Positions 45,946 through 55,349 of a DNA stretch of 64,000 bases are shown in pieces. A program made the translations under genes and the position numbers. The first letter of the stretch is position 1, and each line of letters begins with the position of its first letter. This DNA is from Anaerolineae bacterium (GTDB lineage: Bacteria > Chloroflexota > Anaerolineae > Promineifilales > Promineifilaceae): the NCBI GenBank assembly GCA_030425205.1, contig JAUIAP010000017.1, forward strand, positions 1 to 64,000. The letters run 5' to 3'. The notes below the pieces were generated by a model. The model ran no database searches and was not told the DNA's origin. It saw only the letters and a program-made list of their open reading frames with translations.

Positions 45946-47222
45946 TAGCGATCAATCTCTCCCAAAACAATATCGACAGACCCAATGATGGCGACGAGAT
46001 CGGCAACAAATGTGCCTTTTGCCAACGCTGGTATGGAGGCCAGATTGACATAACTCGGCGTGCGGAAATGGACACGGGCGGGGTTTGGACCGCCGTCACC
46101 ACGCAAATAGCAACCAAATTCACCACGTGGTGATTCGATGGCCTGATAGACATATCCAGTTGGTGCATGGAATCCTTCTGTCCACAGTTTGAAATGATGG
46201 ATAACCGCTTCCATACTGCTGCCCAGCTCTGAACGTGGGGGCGGCACAATTTTGCGGTCGTCTATGTTAACGGGGCCTTTTGGCAATTTTTCCCATGCCT
46301 GACGGATAATGCGCAGACTTTCGTGCATTTCCAACATGCGGCAGCGGTAGCGTGCATACACATCGCCATCGGTTTCCAGTGGCACGTCAAATTCATATTT
46401 TTCGTATCCACAGTAAGGGGATGCCTTGCGAATATCCCAATCGACACCAGAACCACGTAAGGATGCGCCGGTGAGACCCCATGAGATGGCATCTTCGGCC
46501 GAAACCGCACCAACATCTTTCGTCCGCGATAACCAGATCGGATTGTTCTTCAATAGAGCTTCATAATCCGCAATTTTGCCCGGCATGAAATCAAGGAATT
46601 GCTCAAGTGCAGGGGCAAATTCGGCCGGCAGGTCACGCCACAATCCGCCGGGACGGAAGTAGCTGACCATCATGCGCTGCCCCGCCACCATCTCAAACAT
46701 ATCCAAGATATATTCGCGCTCGCGGAAAGCGTAGAGGAAGACCGACATCGCCGCGAGGTCAAGTGCATGTGTGCCAAGCCAAACGAGATGGCTTGAAACA
46801 CGCTGTAGTTCGGTCAAAATGACGCGAATTGCTTGCGCGCGGGGCGTCGCCTCGACATCGAGCAACTTTTCGACGGCCATAATATAGCCGAGGTTATTGG
46901 AGAACGGCGCAAGATAGTCCATGCGATCCGTCATGACCAGCGCACGGGTGTACGTCTGGCTCTCCATGCTTTTCTCAATGCCCGTATGCAAGTAGCCGAT
47001 ATCGGGGGCAAGATTGACAATCGTTTCCCCATCAAGCTCGACCAACAGACGCAACACACCGTGTGTAGACGGATGTTGTGGCCCCATGCTCAATAGCATG
47101 TTGTCTTCGCTTTCAATCGGCATCCGCGTCCCATATTTTGCACGCAATTCCTCTGGGGTAAGCGTTGCAATGGTATCGCCGAGTGAGCCTTGTCCTGTGG
47201 TTACGCCACCTGTTAGTGCCAT
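45945..47222 (-). CDS. nuoD: NADH-quinone oxidoreductase subunit D
   Basis: A 425-aa 49-kDa-type subunit that forms the quinone site with NuoB. Diagnostic stretches are MGPQHPSTHGVLRLLVELDG, GYLHTGIEKSMESQTY and the C-terminal ESPRGEFGCYLRGDGG. The quinone-site Tyr/His region appears intact. Confidence 0.97.
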   Translation of the reverse strand: MALTGGVTTGQGSLGDTIATLTPEELRAKYGTRMPIESEDNMLLSMGPQHPSTHGVLRLLVELDGETIVNLAPDIGYLHTGIEKSMESQTYTRALVMTDRMDYLAPFSNNLGYIMAVEKLLDVEATPRAQAIRVILTELQRVSSHLVWLGTHALDLAAMSVFLYAFREREYILDMFEMVAGQRMMVSYFRPGGLWRDLPAEFAPALEQFLDFMPGKIADYEALLKNNPIWLSRTKDVGAVSAEDAISWGLTGASLRGSGVDWDIRKASPYCGYEKYEFDVPLETDGDVYARYRCRMLEMHESLRIIRQAWEKLPKGPVNIDDRKIVPPPRSELGSSMEAVIHHFKLWTEGFHAPTGYVYQAIESPRGEFGCYLRGDGGPNPARVHFRTPSYVNLASIPALAKGTFVADLVAIIGSVDIVLGEIDR

Positions 47223-47231
47223 ATCTGATGT

Positions 47232-47280
47232 TGAGTGGACTAAAGTCCACTCACGAATAGACGCGGACTAAAGTCCACGC
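47232..47280. repeat. Two GGACTAAAGTCC hairpins between nuoC and nuoD
   Basis: TGAGTGGACT/AGTCCACTCA (47232-47253) is perfect. A second, imperfect copy with the same GGACTAAAGTCC core is at 47263-47280. A diverged relative is at 341-358. Confidence 0.7.
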
Positions 47281-47284
47281 AAAA

Positions 47285-47803
47285 TTAATCCTTCGCGTAA
47301 GGTTTCTTCGCGTTAATTTCTTCGTAATTAAAGGAAAACTGCACTTCCTCATACCCAAGTGGGTAATCTTTACGTAGTGGGTGACCCTGCCAATCTTCGG
47401 GCAGAAATAGCCGACGTAGTGCGCCGTTGCCCGGAAATGTAATCCCCATCAGGTCAAACACTTCCATCTCAAGCCATGCCGCGATATGCCAGAAACCTGT
47501 TAGTGACTTAGGGCCTTCATCGGGGTCTTCAACGGGAACCCGCACACGAATCCGCGCCTTGTTTTCAATTGAATAGAATTGATAACTGACATAAAAGCGA
47601 GGGTAATCATTCAAATAATCGTCTGCGACGATGTCTTCGAGAAAGACAAAACGCAGATCCTCATCATCGCGCAATAGTCGCGCAACGTCTTGGATCGCGT
47701 CCTTTTCGATGATAACCGTACGCTCACCGCGAAAATCAACGACTTCCTCAATGATATTGGGAAATGCACCGTTTATTTTTTCTACTACTAGATCGTGAAT
47801 CAT
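47285..47803 (-). CDS. nuoC: NADH-quinone oxidoreductase subunit C
   Basis: A 172-aa 30-kDa-type subunit. The family block FHIAAWLEMEVFDLMGI is seen as WHIAAWLEMEVFDLMGITF, followed by LRRLFLPEDWQGHPLRKDYP. I chose ATG 47803 because the upstream part of the frame lies in repeat-like DNA containing AGTGAACAGTGAGCAG; 47854 is possible. Confidence 0.93.
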   Translation of the reverse strand: MIHDLVVEKINGAFPNIIEEVVDFRGERTVIIEKDAIQDVARLLRDDEDLRFVFLEDIVADDYLNDYPRFYVSYQFYSIENKARIRVRVPVEDPDEGPKSLTGFWHIAAWLEMEVFDLMGITFPGNGALRRLFLPEDWQGHPLRKDYPLGYEEVQFSFNYEEINAKKPYAKD

Positions 47804-47886
47804 TTCAGTGAACAGTGAGCAGTTTACAGCTTGCAGTCCTAGTCTATCTCTCAATGAAGGACTGTTTACCGTTTACTGTCCACTGA

Positions 47887-48369
47887 CTATGCCCAGTCGG
47901 TCAGTTTGTCGTTGCGGATTTTTTCGTGCAGCGTCATGATGCCGTTAATCAATGCTTCGGGGCGCGGTGGACACCCTGCCACGTAAACATCGACGGGGAC
48001 AATTTCATCAACCCCCTGCACAATCGCATAGTTATTGAAGATCCCGCCGCATGAGGCACAGTCGCCCATTGCGATGACCCATTTTGGCTCAGGCATTTGG
48101 TCGTAAAGCCGACGTAATACAGGAGCCATTTTCCGCGAGACACGACCCGCAACAATCATCAGGTCTGATTGGCGTGGCGATGGGCGGTTAAGCTCCATGC
48201 CAAAACGAGAGGCGTCATAGTGGGCTGATTGGGAAGCCATCATCTCGATGGCGCAACAGGCGAGGCCAAAGAGTAGTGGCCACATCGCGTTGGTGCGACC
48301 CCAATTAACCACATCTTCAAGACGGGCGGTAACAACGCCCATATCGCCAAGTTTTTGTTCTAATCCCAT
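47887..48369 (-). CDS. nuoB: NADH-quinone oxidoreductase subunit B
   Basis: A 160-aa subunit that holds cluster N2, the last electron carrier before quinone. The adjacent cysteines are in LACCAIEMM, and the others are in GDCASCGGI and GCPPRPEAL. Its start overlaps the nuoA stop by 10 nt. Confidence 0.97.
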   Translation of the reverse strand: MGLEQKLGDMGVVTARLEDVVNWGRTNAMWPLLFGLACCAIEMMASQSAHYDASRFGMELNRPSPRQSDLMIVAGRVSRKMAPVLRRLYDQMPEPKWVIAMGDCASCGGIFNNYAIVQGVDEIVPVDVYVAGCPPRPEALINGIMTLHEKIRNDKLTDWA

Positions 48370-48728
48370 TCAAGGACTCCTTTGCGCCAAACCCAGATGT
48401 CACCCGCAATAAAGATGGCGACAAAGATGAGCATTGACCACAGGCCAAAATATCCCAATTTCCGCATCACAATGGCATACGGATAGAGGAAGATAATATC
48501 AATATCAAAGAGGATAAAGAGGACGGCAAGTCTGTAAAATTTGACGCGAAAACGATTTTGTGCCTTCCCAACGGGAACAATCCCCGATTCATAGGGGGTA
48601 CTGATGCGGTCGTTTGCGTTATCCTTGCTTGGCCCGAGACTCAAGGAGAGAACGGGTAGCAAGACGGCGAAAAATATAGCCACCCCTAGCAAGACGGCCA
48701 CGGGGGTATAAAGCTCTGTGATGTTCAT
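48360..48728 (-). CDS. nuoA: NADH-quinone oxidoreductase subunit A
   Basis: A 122-aa membrane subunit with three TM helices and the conserved block [20 protein letters not shown], then [17 protein letters not shown]. First gene of the operon. AAAGG lies upstream of the ATG. Confidence 0.96.
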   Translation of the reverse strand: MNITELYTPVAVLLGVAIFFAVLLPVLSLSLGPSKDNANDRISTPYESGIVPVGKAQNRFRVKFYRLAVLFILFDIDIIFLYPYAIVMRKLGYFGLWSMLIFVAIFIAGDIWVWRKGVLEWD

Positions 48729-48771
48729 AAAGTGCCTTTACGATTCTTTACCCTGCAATTTCTATTCGTGC

Positions 48772-48800
48772 ATTTTATCACAATCGAAAAATGCCAGCAA
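48772..48800 (-). promoter_or_regulatory. Predicted nuo operon promoter
   Basis: On the minus strand -35 TTGCTG (48795-48800), 17-nt spacer and -10 TAAAAT (48772-48777), with TGA before the -10 (extended -10-like). The start would be near 48765, about 37 nt before nuoA. Confidence 0.65.
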
Positions 48801-48891
48801 AAAAAGTGTCGCGGAATCGGGCTGATAATTGACTCTACACGGCTATGCGTTTAGACCGTTTCCAGAGTAGATGGACCTATTGTTGCGAATC

Positions 48892-49467
48892 TCAACTGAT
48901 ATGCAAGTCATCATTGATGATATTGATCTTTGCGAGACTGAAAACAGGAACTTGTAGTGATAGCAGGTGATCTCGGCCGTTTTCAAATGACTTCTCAACG
49001 ACGCAGCCAATTGCAAGTAATTTTGCGTTGGCTTGGGAGATGATGTCAGCGAGGGCGGCAAGCGTTTGCCCAGTGGCGAGAAAGTCGTCGATGATGATTA
49101 CGTTATCGGCCGATCCCAAATACTCTGGAGACACAATCAACTTGACCATATCGCCCTTTGTGCGCGAAGGCGCTTCGGCCGAAAAGACCCCTGCGTGCAT
49201 GGTAATCGGTTGCTTCTTGCGCGCATAGACGACGGGAACGCCTAAGACCATCCCCGTGGCAACAGCGGGGCCGATGCCACTGACTTCAGCTGTCAAAATT
49301 TTGGTTACGCCAGAAACGTTGTGTTTTTCGAGTAGTTCAGCAAATGCATGACCCATTCCCACAGTCAACGCGGGATCAATTTGATGATTGAGAAAACCAT
49401 CTACCTTGATAATGCCATTGCCAAGATAGATTGCCTCCGCACGGATACGTTCGATAAGTTGTTGCAT
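48892..49467 (-). CDS. xpt: Xanthine phosphoribosyltransferase
   Basis: A 191-aa type I phosphoribosyltransferase. The PRPP loop is IIIDDFLATGQTLAAL, and FLNHQIDP and the N-terminal LIERIRAEA match Xpt rather than other purine PRTases. It converts xanthine and PRPP to XMP in purine salvage. I chose ATG 49467, from which a TAAAAT box (49475-49480) is 7 nt away and no ribosome-binding site is seen, so it may be leaderless. No purine riboswitch was recognised. Confidence 0.88.
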   Translation of the reverse strand: MQQLIERIRAEAIYLGNGIIKVDGFLNHQIDPALTVGMGHAFAELLEKHNVSGVTKILTAEVSGIGPAVATGMVLGVPVVYARKKQPITMHAGVFSAEAPSRTKGDMVKLIVSPEYLGSADNVIIIDDFLATGQTLAALADIISQANAKLLAIGCVVEKSFENGRDHLLSLQVPVFSLAKINIINDDLHIS

Positions 49468-49530
49468 AGGGGGAATTTTAACAGGTTGTTGCGCAAACGA
49501 AGTTATTGGCGGGAACTTCGTTCGTATCAC

Positions 49531-50073
49531 CTATACATCTAGCGCCAGCAACGCTAGTGCAACATTTGCGCCATAGCTCATCACCCCCAAGCGACCATCC
49601 CACAAGGCGCGCTTTAACTCTTTGATCGACACCCAGCGCAGATTTTGCTCTTCTAGATCATCCGAATCAGGCTCGCACACTTTGTTTGGACCATAGCCTA
49701 AAAAGAAGTGCGCCACGCCTATGTGTCGATTGGCATCGATGACAAAACTGCTGAGATGTCGCCACTTGCGACACTCTAATCCCGCCTCCTCTAGAAGTTC
49801 GCGCTGTGCGGCCGAAAGCGGATCTTCATCCTTTTCGAGATACCCACCAATGGTCTGCCATGTGCTTTTGCCCGTTCCATGTTTGTATCCTTCGATGATT
49901 AGGGCTTCCCCTTCCCCATCAACCACCAACATATTGACATAGTCACCCGAATGGATGGTGGGCCACTGCTCAATTACCTGACCATTCGGCAACATGACCG
50001 CATCCATCGTAACCCGCAAAAAAGGGTGTTCAATGGCTAGTTCACTACTTAGGGTTTCCCATTTCTCAGCCAT
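49531..50073 (-). CDS. NUDIX hydrolase (ADP-sugar pyrophosphatase-like)
   Basis: A 180-aa NUDIX protein with a clear Nudix box GX5EX7REUXEEXGU at residues about 73-95, holding YLEKDEDPLSAAQRELLEEA. The N-terminal HPFLRVTMDAVMLPNGQVIE is like ADP-ribose pyrophosphatases. Substrate assignment beyond NDP-sugars is not possible. Confidence 0.85.
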   Translation of the reverse strand: MAEKWETLSSELAIEHPFLRVTMDAVMLPNGQVIEQWPTIHSGDYVNMLVVDGEGEALIIEGYKHGTGKSTWQTIGGYLEKDEDPLSAAQRELLEEAGLECRKWRHLSSFVIDANRHIGVAHFFLGYGPNKVCEPDSDDLEEQNLRWVSIKELKRALWDGRLGVMSYGANVALALLALDV

Positions 50074-50193
50074 GCAGATATTCCATATCGTTTACTTCAC
50101 AAAGAGATTTGCATCGGATTGTACATGTTGGACGCATAAAGTGGGAGTAAATTCTCGGATTGGCTGTCGCCAATGTAGCTAGCGCGCAAAATA

Positions 50194-50224
50194 TTGCCAA
50201 ATTGCATGGCTCAAGAACTATAAT
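50194..50224 (+). promoter_or_regulatory. Possible promoter of the YYY locus
   Basis: TTGCCA (50194-50199) and a consensus TATAAT (50219-50224) with a long 19-nt spacer. It would begin transcription about 80 nt before the first large gene. Confidence 0.4.
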
Positions 50225-50312
50225 TTCGTGAACGTAAACAAGTTCGTAACGTCAAATTAAGGAATGACGTGTAGAGTTATGTGTTGGTTCTAAATGTTAT
50301 TCATGGAAACGT

Positions 50313-53300
50313 ATGGAAATGGAAAGAACGGATGCAGTTAATGAGGCGGCTTCGGCCGAATCTGTCCCGACAGTAACATCCTCCACAGCCCTGCCGCAAA
50401 CAGTTCAAACGCTTTTGCAAGAGCAACCTCGCACGCTCCCTACGCCGACACCCGTGCAGCGCAAAACGCCGATCTTAGCATGGGTTTTGCTTGCAACTGT
50501 TCTGCTATTGGCAAGCTATTTTCGCTTTACAGGTCTGGCATGGGATCAGTTCACCCATCTCCATCCCGACGAACGTTTTCTGACGATGGTGGCAGAACGA
50601 ATGCAGCCAGTCGAAGTGCCACTCGACTATTTGCGCACCTCGCGCTCGTCACTCAACCCCTATAATTTAGGGTTCGGCAGTTTTGTCTATGGCAACTTTC
50701 CCATGACCGTGACACGCTATGTGGCGGAGTGGGCAAACGCATTTTGTGGAGAATTAGGCTGTGAGGCATATGGGCGTATCGTTGATTTTACAGGATACGA
50801 GGGGGTGTATTTAATCGGCCGATTCCTCTCTGGCTTTGTAGACCTGATCACCATTCTTTTTGTCTTTCTCATCGGCACGCGCCTCTACAAATGGCAAGTC
50901 GGGATTTTCGCTGCTTTCCTATATACATGCGCTGTCCAAACGATTCAACAGGCGCACTTTTTCACAACGGATAACTGGACGACGTGCCTGACGATGATCG
51001 CGCTCTACTGTGCCATCCGTGCTAGTGAACGCGGTCTTGTCCGCTGGCAAGTCGGTTTTGGAGTATTTTTAGGTCTCGCCGTCGCGTCGCGCATCAATGT
51101 CGCACCGCTAGCGGTCGTTTCTGGCGTCGCAGCATTGGTTTGGCTCAATAAGCATGTAAAAACATGGCGCGAACTGTTCACACAGCGCGGTTTCGACTAT
51201 GCCCTTCGCGCAGCCACTGGCGTGATGGTCGCTGGCATACTTTCGCTGCTCGTCTTCCGTGTGGCGATGCCCTATGCCTTTAGCGACATCGAGATGGCGC
51301 AGCAGACGATCATCGAACAACGTCAGTTGGAACTCGGACGGCTCGTTATGCCTGAAGAAGTCAGCACCAATTCACTCGGTGTAATCGCACGCGCTGCCTT
51401 CGGCTTCAATCCGCAATGGACGGCCAATATGGAGGAAATACAACGGTTGCAAAAGCCCGATGCCGTCTTTCCTCCCGCGACACAGTGGACAGACCGCGAT
51501 CAGCTGATTTTCCCGTTGACGAACATGCTCTTTTGGGGGATCGGTCTTGCTGGCGGGTTGGTCGGACTATGGGGCGTTGCTTGGGCATTTGCGCGCATCA
51601 GTCGAGCAAAAGGGGATTGGCAAGCCCATCTGATCCCGCTGTCGTGGACGCTGCTCTATTTTCTGTTTATGGGAACGCGCTGGGTGATGAACAATCGCTA
51701 TTTCTTGCCCATCTATGGCATATTTTTGATTTTAGGCGCGTGGGCCATGCTCACATGGCTGGCACAATCACGACGCAAATGGGTTCCCACTCTTGCGATG
51801 ACGGCGACGATGCTCGGTGCAATGTTGTGGGCAAATGCGTATGTGCAAGGTGTCTATCGCACAACCTTCACACGGGTCGCCGCGACTGAATGGTTTTATG
51901 AAAACATCCCCAGCGGTGCAACACTCCTCTACACAGACAATGCAGGCGATGCGAAAGAGCTACAACTTCCAGTAAAAAACCATCTCTTTCAGGTCGATGG
52001 CACGCCGCTCACCACTGGTTTTGAGATGCCGACTGACGGAACCGTGACAGGAATCCGTTGGAACTATTTAACGGACGAGCAGACGAGCGATGCGCCAACC
52101 ATCTTAGACTTCACATTAGAAGCGGCGACGACAACATTGGATTTGGTCTGGGAGGATTCGGCCGAAATCAACCTCTCCTCCCCCCGTTCTGCAACAGTCG
52201 TCCCCATCGACAACCTCGCGGTCCAAGCAGGCAGCAACTACATCCTGCGTGCTCGCATGAGTAGCGGTGGCGTTTTGATCGCGGACAGTAGCCGCATCCT
52301 CAATGAACATTGGGATGATCCACTTCCCGCACGGATAGACCGCGACCCGTTTGGTCAATACTACAACGGCACACGCGACGACATCAGCGGCTTTGACGGC
52401 TCTGCGCCCGTCACTCACCCTGACAGCTTCCAAAAGTTGGATGATCTCATTCGCTGGCTAGACAATAGCGACGTCGTCGTTTTAAGCAGCCAACGTGCCG
52501 TCTGGTCGCTGCCACGACTGCCCCTGACCCATCCATTGATGATTCGTTACTACGAGAGCTTGTTCAGTGGCGAACTAGGTTACGAATTAGTGGGGCAATT
52601 CCATGCCGATCTGCAAATCGGCCCCTTGCATATTTCTGATGTGGGAGGCAAAGTAGCGTGGGGTGAGCGTCCAGAAGTTGGCTGGCCGCCGCCGAGTGAT
52701 TTTTTTGCGGCCGAAGAAGCGTTCAGCGTCTATGACCATCCGCCCGTCTGGATATTTGAACGGACAGATGATTTTTCGGTGACGCGGGCAAGAATGGTGT
52801 TGGAATCGGCCGATCTCGCCAACGCTCAATTCATGCGACCCGATCAAGCGTCCCAAACGCCGAATGCGCTGATGCTCGATGCAAGCACGTTCGCGGAACA
52901 ACAACAGGGCGGCACATTTGCAGACATCTTCATTCCAAACAGTCTGCTCAACCGTCAACCTTTACTTGCGGCGGTCGTTTGGTATGTCGCTGTCATTCTG
53001 ATCGGCTTGTTGACCTTTCCGCTAGCCTTTGTCATCTTCCGCAACTTATCGTCACGCGGTTATGTCTTGGCACGCATTTTAGGCTTGCTACTCGTGGCCT
53101 ATTTCGGCTGGATTACCGCTTCTCTGGATATTTTGCCAAATCGCGCCTCAACCTATTGGATTGGATTGCTGCTCGTTGTCGCGCTAAGTGCCTACGTTCT
53201 CATTCGTCACGGCAGTAAACTCGCTTCATTTTTGCGTGAAAATGCCTCATTCATACTGCAAGTTGAACTGCTTGGTCTCCTGCTTTTCCTAATTGGCATC

Positions 53301-55292
53301 GGAATTCGCTTGGGAAATCCCGACGTTTGGCATGTCATTTGGGGCGGCGAAAAGCCGATGGATTTGACCTATTTCACGGCGACACTCAAAAGCACGACCT
53401 TTCCACCCTATGACCCGTGGTATGCCGGTGGCATGCTAAACTATTACTATTTTGGGTTTGTTTTTGTCGGTGCGCTGACCCAAATGCTCGGCATAGTTCC
53501 GACGATTGCCTACAACTTGATTATTCCAATGCTGTTTAGCTTTACAGGGTTAGGGGCATTCTCCGTTGCCTATGATTTGGTGGCAAGTCGCAATCAAAAT
53601 ACTTTGACGCTCAAACCACCCCTCTTAAAAGCGAGCGGGCAGGAGCGCAATAAGTCCGCCGTTATCGCGGGACTTTTTGCAGCCGCGTTGGCCGTTTTGC
53701 TCGGAAATTTGGCGCAGGTAAAGACAATATTACAGTGGTATTCGGAAGAGTTCTTTTATCCGGGCAACTGGTTTTTCAGTGCCTCCCGCGCCATCGCCAC
53801 CCCCGAAGGCGTTATCCAGCCGATCACGGAGTTCCCCTACTTCACCTTCCTCTACGGCGATCTGCACGCCCACATGATCGCGCTGCCCCTAACCATGCTC
53901 GCACTCGCATGGGTTGTCAATCTTGCACTAACCACTCGTCACGCATCACTACCCACTTTTTTCATCGGCGCACTCGCTATCGGTGTTCTCTATCCGACCA
54001 ACAGCTGGGATTGGCCGACCTATTTAGTGTTGGCATTGATTGGCGCATTTATCCTGAATTTGCGCCGGTTCAAAACGTTTAATGTGCAGCTAGTTGCCAC
54101 GACAATTTGGCAAATTGCGCTCTTATATGCGCTCTCCTATTGCTTATTCTTGCCATTTCACAATACATTCGGCGCGGGATTCACCGAGATCGGTTTTTGG
54201 GATGAGGCAAAGACTGGATTAGGCAGCTACCTATTGGTTTATGGGCTGTTTCTACTCCTGACGCTCGTGCTTTTGGCACAGTTGTTCCGTGTTTGGGCCA
54301 GTGAATTAAGCGTGACGGTGCGAGAAACGCTGGAGCCGTATGCGCCAGCACTTGTGGTTGGCATGGTAGCGGTTGGCTTAGTGACATTTGGCTTGGTCAG
54401 TTTAGGGTATCAAGTCGCGGCGATTGCATTGCCTATCATCGCACTTGCAGGAATCTTGGCTCTGTTTGGAAACTTATCGCAGACAAATCGCCTGATTCTC
54501 GCGCTAATCGCTTCCGCCTACGGCTTGACGCTGATCGTTGAGTTTGTCGTCATTGAGGGAACCGTCGGCCGCATGAATACCGTCTTCAAATTTTATATGC
54601 AGGTCTGGATGCTTTTGAGCGTGCTTGGTGGGATTGCGCTGGCTGGGGTGTTGCAAAATTGGCGCAATTGGGGCAGTACGCGCAGGACGGCGTTTTCAAC
54701 TATGTTCGGCGTGCTAATTGTCGCCGCATTACTCTATCCATTGACGGCGACGCGCGCAAAATGGAACATTCGCAATCCAAATGCGCCGACCACACTGGAC
54801 GGCATGGAATTTATGTTGACCGAATCGTATGAAGATACGGGGCGTACTATTTCGCTTGCACCTGACTATGCGGCACTGCATTGGATGCAGGAAAATATCG
54901 CGGGCTCACCCGTCGTTGCGGAGGCGTATAGCGGCAACTACTATCGCTCAATTGGCAATCGTGTCGCCATGTATACAGGTTTGCCAACGATTATTGGCTG
55001 GCAGGGGCATCAAGCACAACAGCGTGCGGCCGTTCCTGATGCACGCTTAGGGCAGCGTTCGTCCGACGTGGCATTGTTGTATAATTCGGCCGATTTCCAA
55101 ACCGCTGAACAGATTCTCGACCGCTACGATGTAAGCTATATTTACGTTGGTGAACTCGAACGTGCCTACTATGATCAAAATGGCCTCAACAAATTTGAGA
55201 CGATGGCGCAACAAGGCTTACTTGAGATTGTTTACGATGAGAACGGCGTCACCATCTATCGGGTTGTGGATCGGCCGATTGCAGCCAATTGA
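50313..55292 (+). CDS. GT-C / YYY-domain (DUF2298) fusion membrane protein
   Basis: A 1659-aa multi-domain membrane protein. Residues about 55-560 are a GT-C/PMT-like domain with HLHPDERFL, whose Asp86-Glu87 matches the catalytic acidic pair of that superfamily. Residues about 560-900 look like extracytoplasmic beta-rich sequence. From about 985 comes a second set of TM helices with the YYY motif (YYYFG at 1044-1048) and YGDLHAHM with His1185 and His1187. A C-terminal soluble part (TGLPTIIGWQGHQAQQR) is shared with the next gene. This is the Chlor_Arch_YYY/DUF2298 family, of unknown function. The EKPMD motif before YYY is shared with the next gene. A glycan or lipid-linked oligosaccharide role is inferred. 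Confidence 0.85.
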   Translation: MEMERTDAVNEAASAESVPTVTSSTALPQTVQTLLQEQPRTLPTPTPVQRKTPILAWVLLATVLLLASYFRFTGLAWDQFTHLHPDERFLTMVAERMQPVEVPLDYLRTSRSSLNPYNLGFGSFVYGNFPMTVTRYVAEWANAFCGELGCEAYGRIVDFTGYEGVYLIGRFLSGFVDLITILFVFLIGTRLYKWQVGIFAAFLYTCAVQTIQQAHFFTTDNWTTCLTMIALYCAIRASERGLVRWQVGFGVFLGLAVASRINVAPLAVVSGVAALVWLNKHVKTWRELFTQRGFDYALRAATGVMVAGILSLLVFRVAMPYAFSDIEMAQQTIIEQRQLELGRLVMPEEVSTNSLGVIARAAFGFNPQWTANMEEIQRLQKPDAVFPPATQWTDRDQLIFPLTNMLFWGIGLAGGLVGLWGVAWAFARISRAKGDWQAHLIPLSWTLLYFLFMGTRWVMNNRYFLPIYGIFLILGAWAMLTWLAQSRRKWVPTLAMTATMLGAMLWANAYVQGVYRTTFTRVAATEWFYENIPSGATLLYTDNAGDAKELQLPVKNHLFQVDGTPLTTGFEMPTDGTVTGIRWNYLTDEQTSDAPTILDFTLEAATTTLDLVWEDSAEINLSSPRSATVVPIDNLAVQAGSNYILRARMSSGGVLIADSSRILNEHWDDPLPARIDRDPFGQYYNGTRDDISGFDGSAPVTHPDSFQKLDDLIRWLDNSDVVVLSSQRAVWSLPRLPLTHPLMIRYYESLFSGELGYELVGQFHADLQIGPLHISDVGGKVAWGERPEVGWPPPSDFFAAEEAFSVYDHPPVWIFERTDDFSVTRARMVLESADLANAQFMRPDQASQTPNALMLDASTFAEQQQGGTFADIFIPNSLLNRQPLLAAVVWYVAVILIGLLTFPLAFVIFRNLSSRGYVLARILGLLLVAYFGWITASLDILPNRASTYWIGLLLVVALSAYVLIRHGSKLASFLRENASFILQVELLGLLLFLIGIGIRLGNPDVWHVIWGGEKPMDLTYFTATLKSTTFPPYDPWYAGGMLNYYYFGFVFVGALTQMLGIVPTIAYNLIIPMLFSFTGLGAFSVAYDLVASRNQNTLTLKPPLLKASGQERNKSAVIAGLFAAALAVLLGNLAQVKTILQWYSEEFFYPGNWFFSASRAIATPEGVIQPITEFPYFTFLYGDLHAHMIALPLTMLALAWVVNLALTTRHASLPTFFIGALAIGVLYPTNSWDWPTYLVLALIGAFILNLRRFKTFNVQLVATTIWQIALLYALSYCLFLPFHNTFGAGFTEIGFWDEAKTGLGSYLLVYGLFLLLTLVLLAQLFRVWASELSVTVRETLEPYAPALVVGMVAVGLVTFGLVSLGYQVAAIALPIIALAGILALFGNLSQTNRLILALIASAYGLTLIVEFVVIEGTVGRMNTVFKFYMQVWMLLSVLGGIALAGVLQNWRNWGSTRRTAFSTMFGVLIVAALLYPLTATRAKWNIRNPNAPTTLDGMEFMLTESYEDTGRTISLAPDYAALHWMQENIAGSPVVAEAYSGNYYRSIGNRVAMYTGLPTIIGWQGHQAQQRAAVPDARLGQRSSDVALLYNSADFQTAEQILDRYDVSYIYVGELERAYYDQNGLNKFETMAQQGLLEIVYDENGVTIYRVVDRPIAAN

Positions 55293-55349
55293 GCAAGCGA
55301 CAATGACTTTGAATGATGCAAAACAGAAAATGGAGTTAACTACCACATA

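Noticed and set aside
50225..50251. Third possible CGTAACG operator before the YYY locus
   Set aside because: One CGTAACG occurs at 50245 but no second half-site at 11-bp spacing and no -10 nine nucleotides later.
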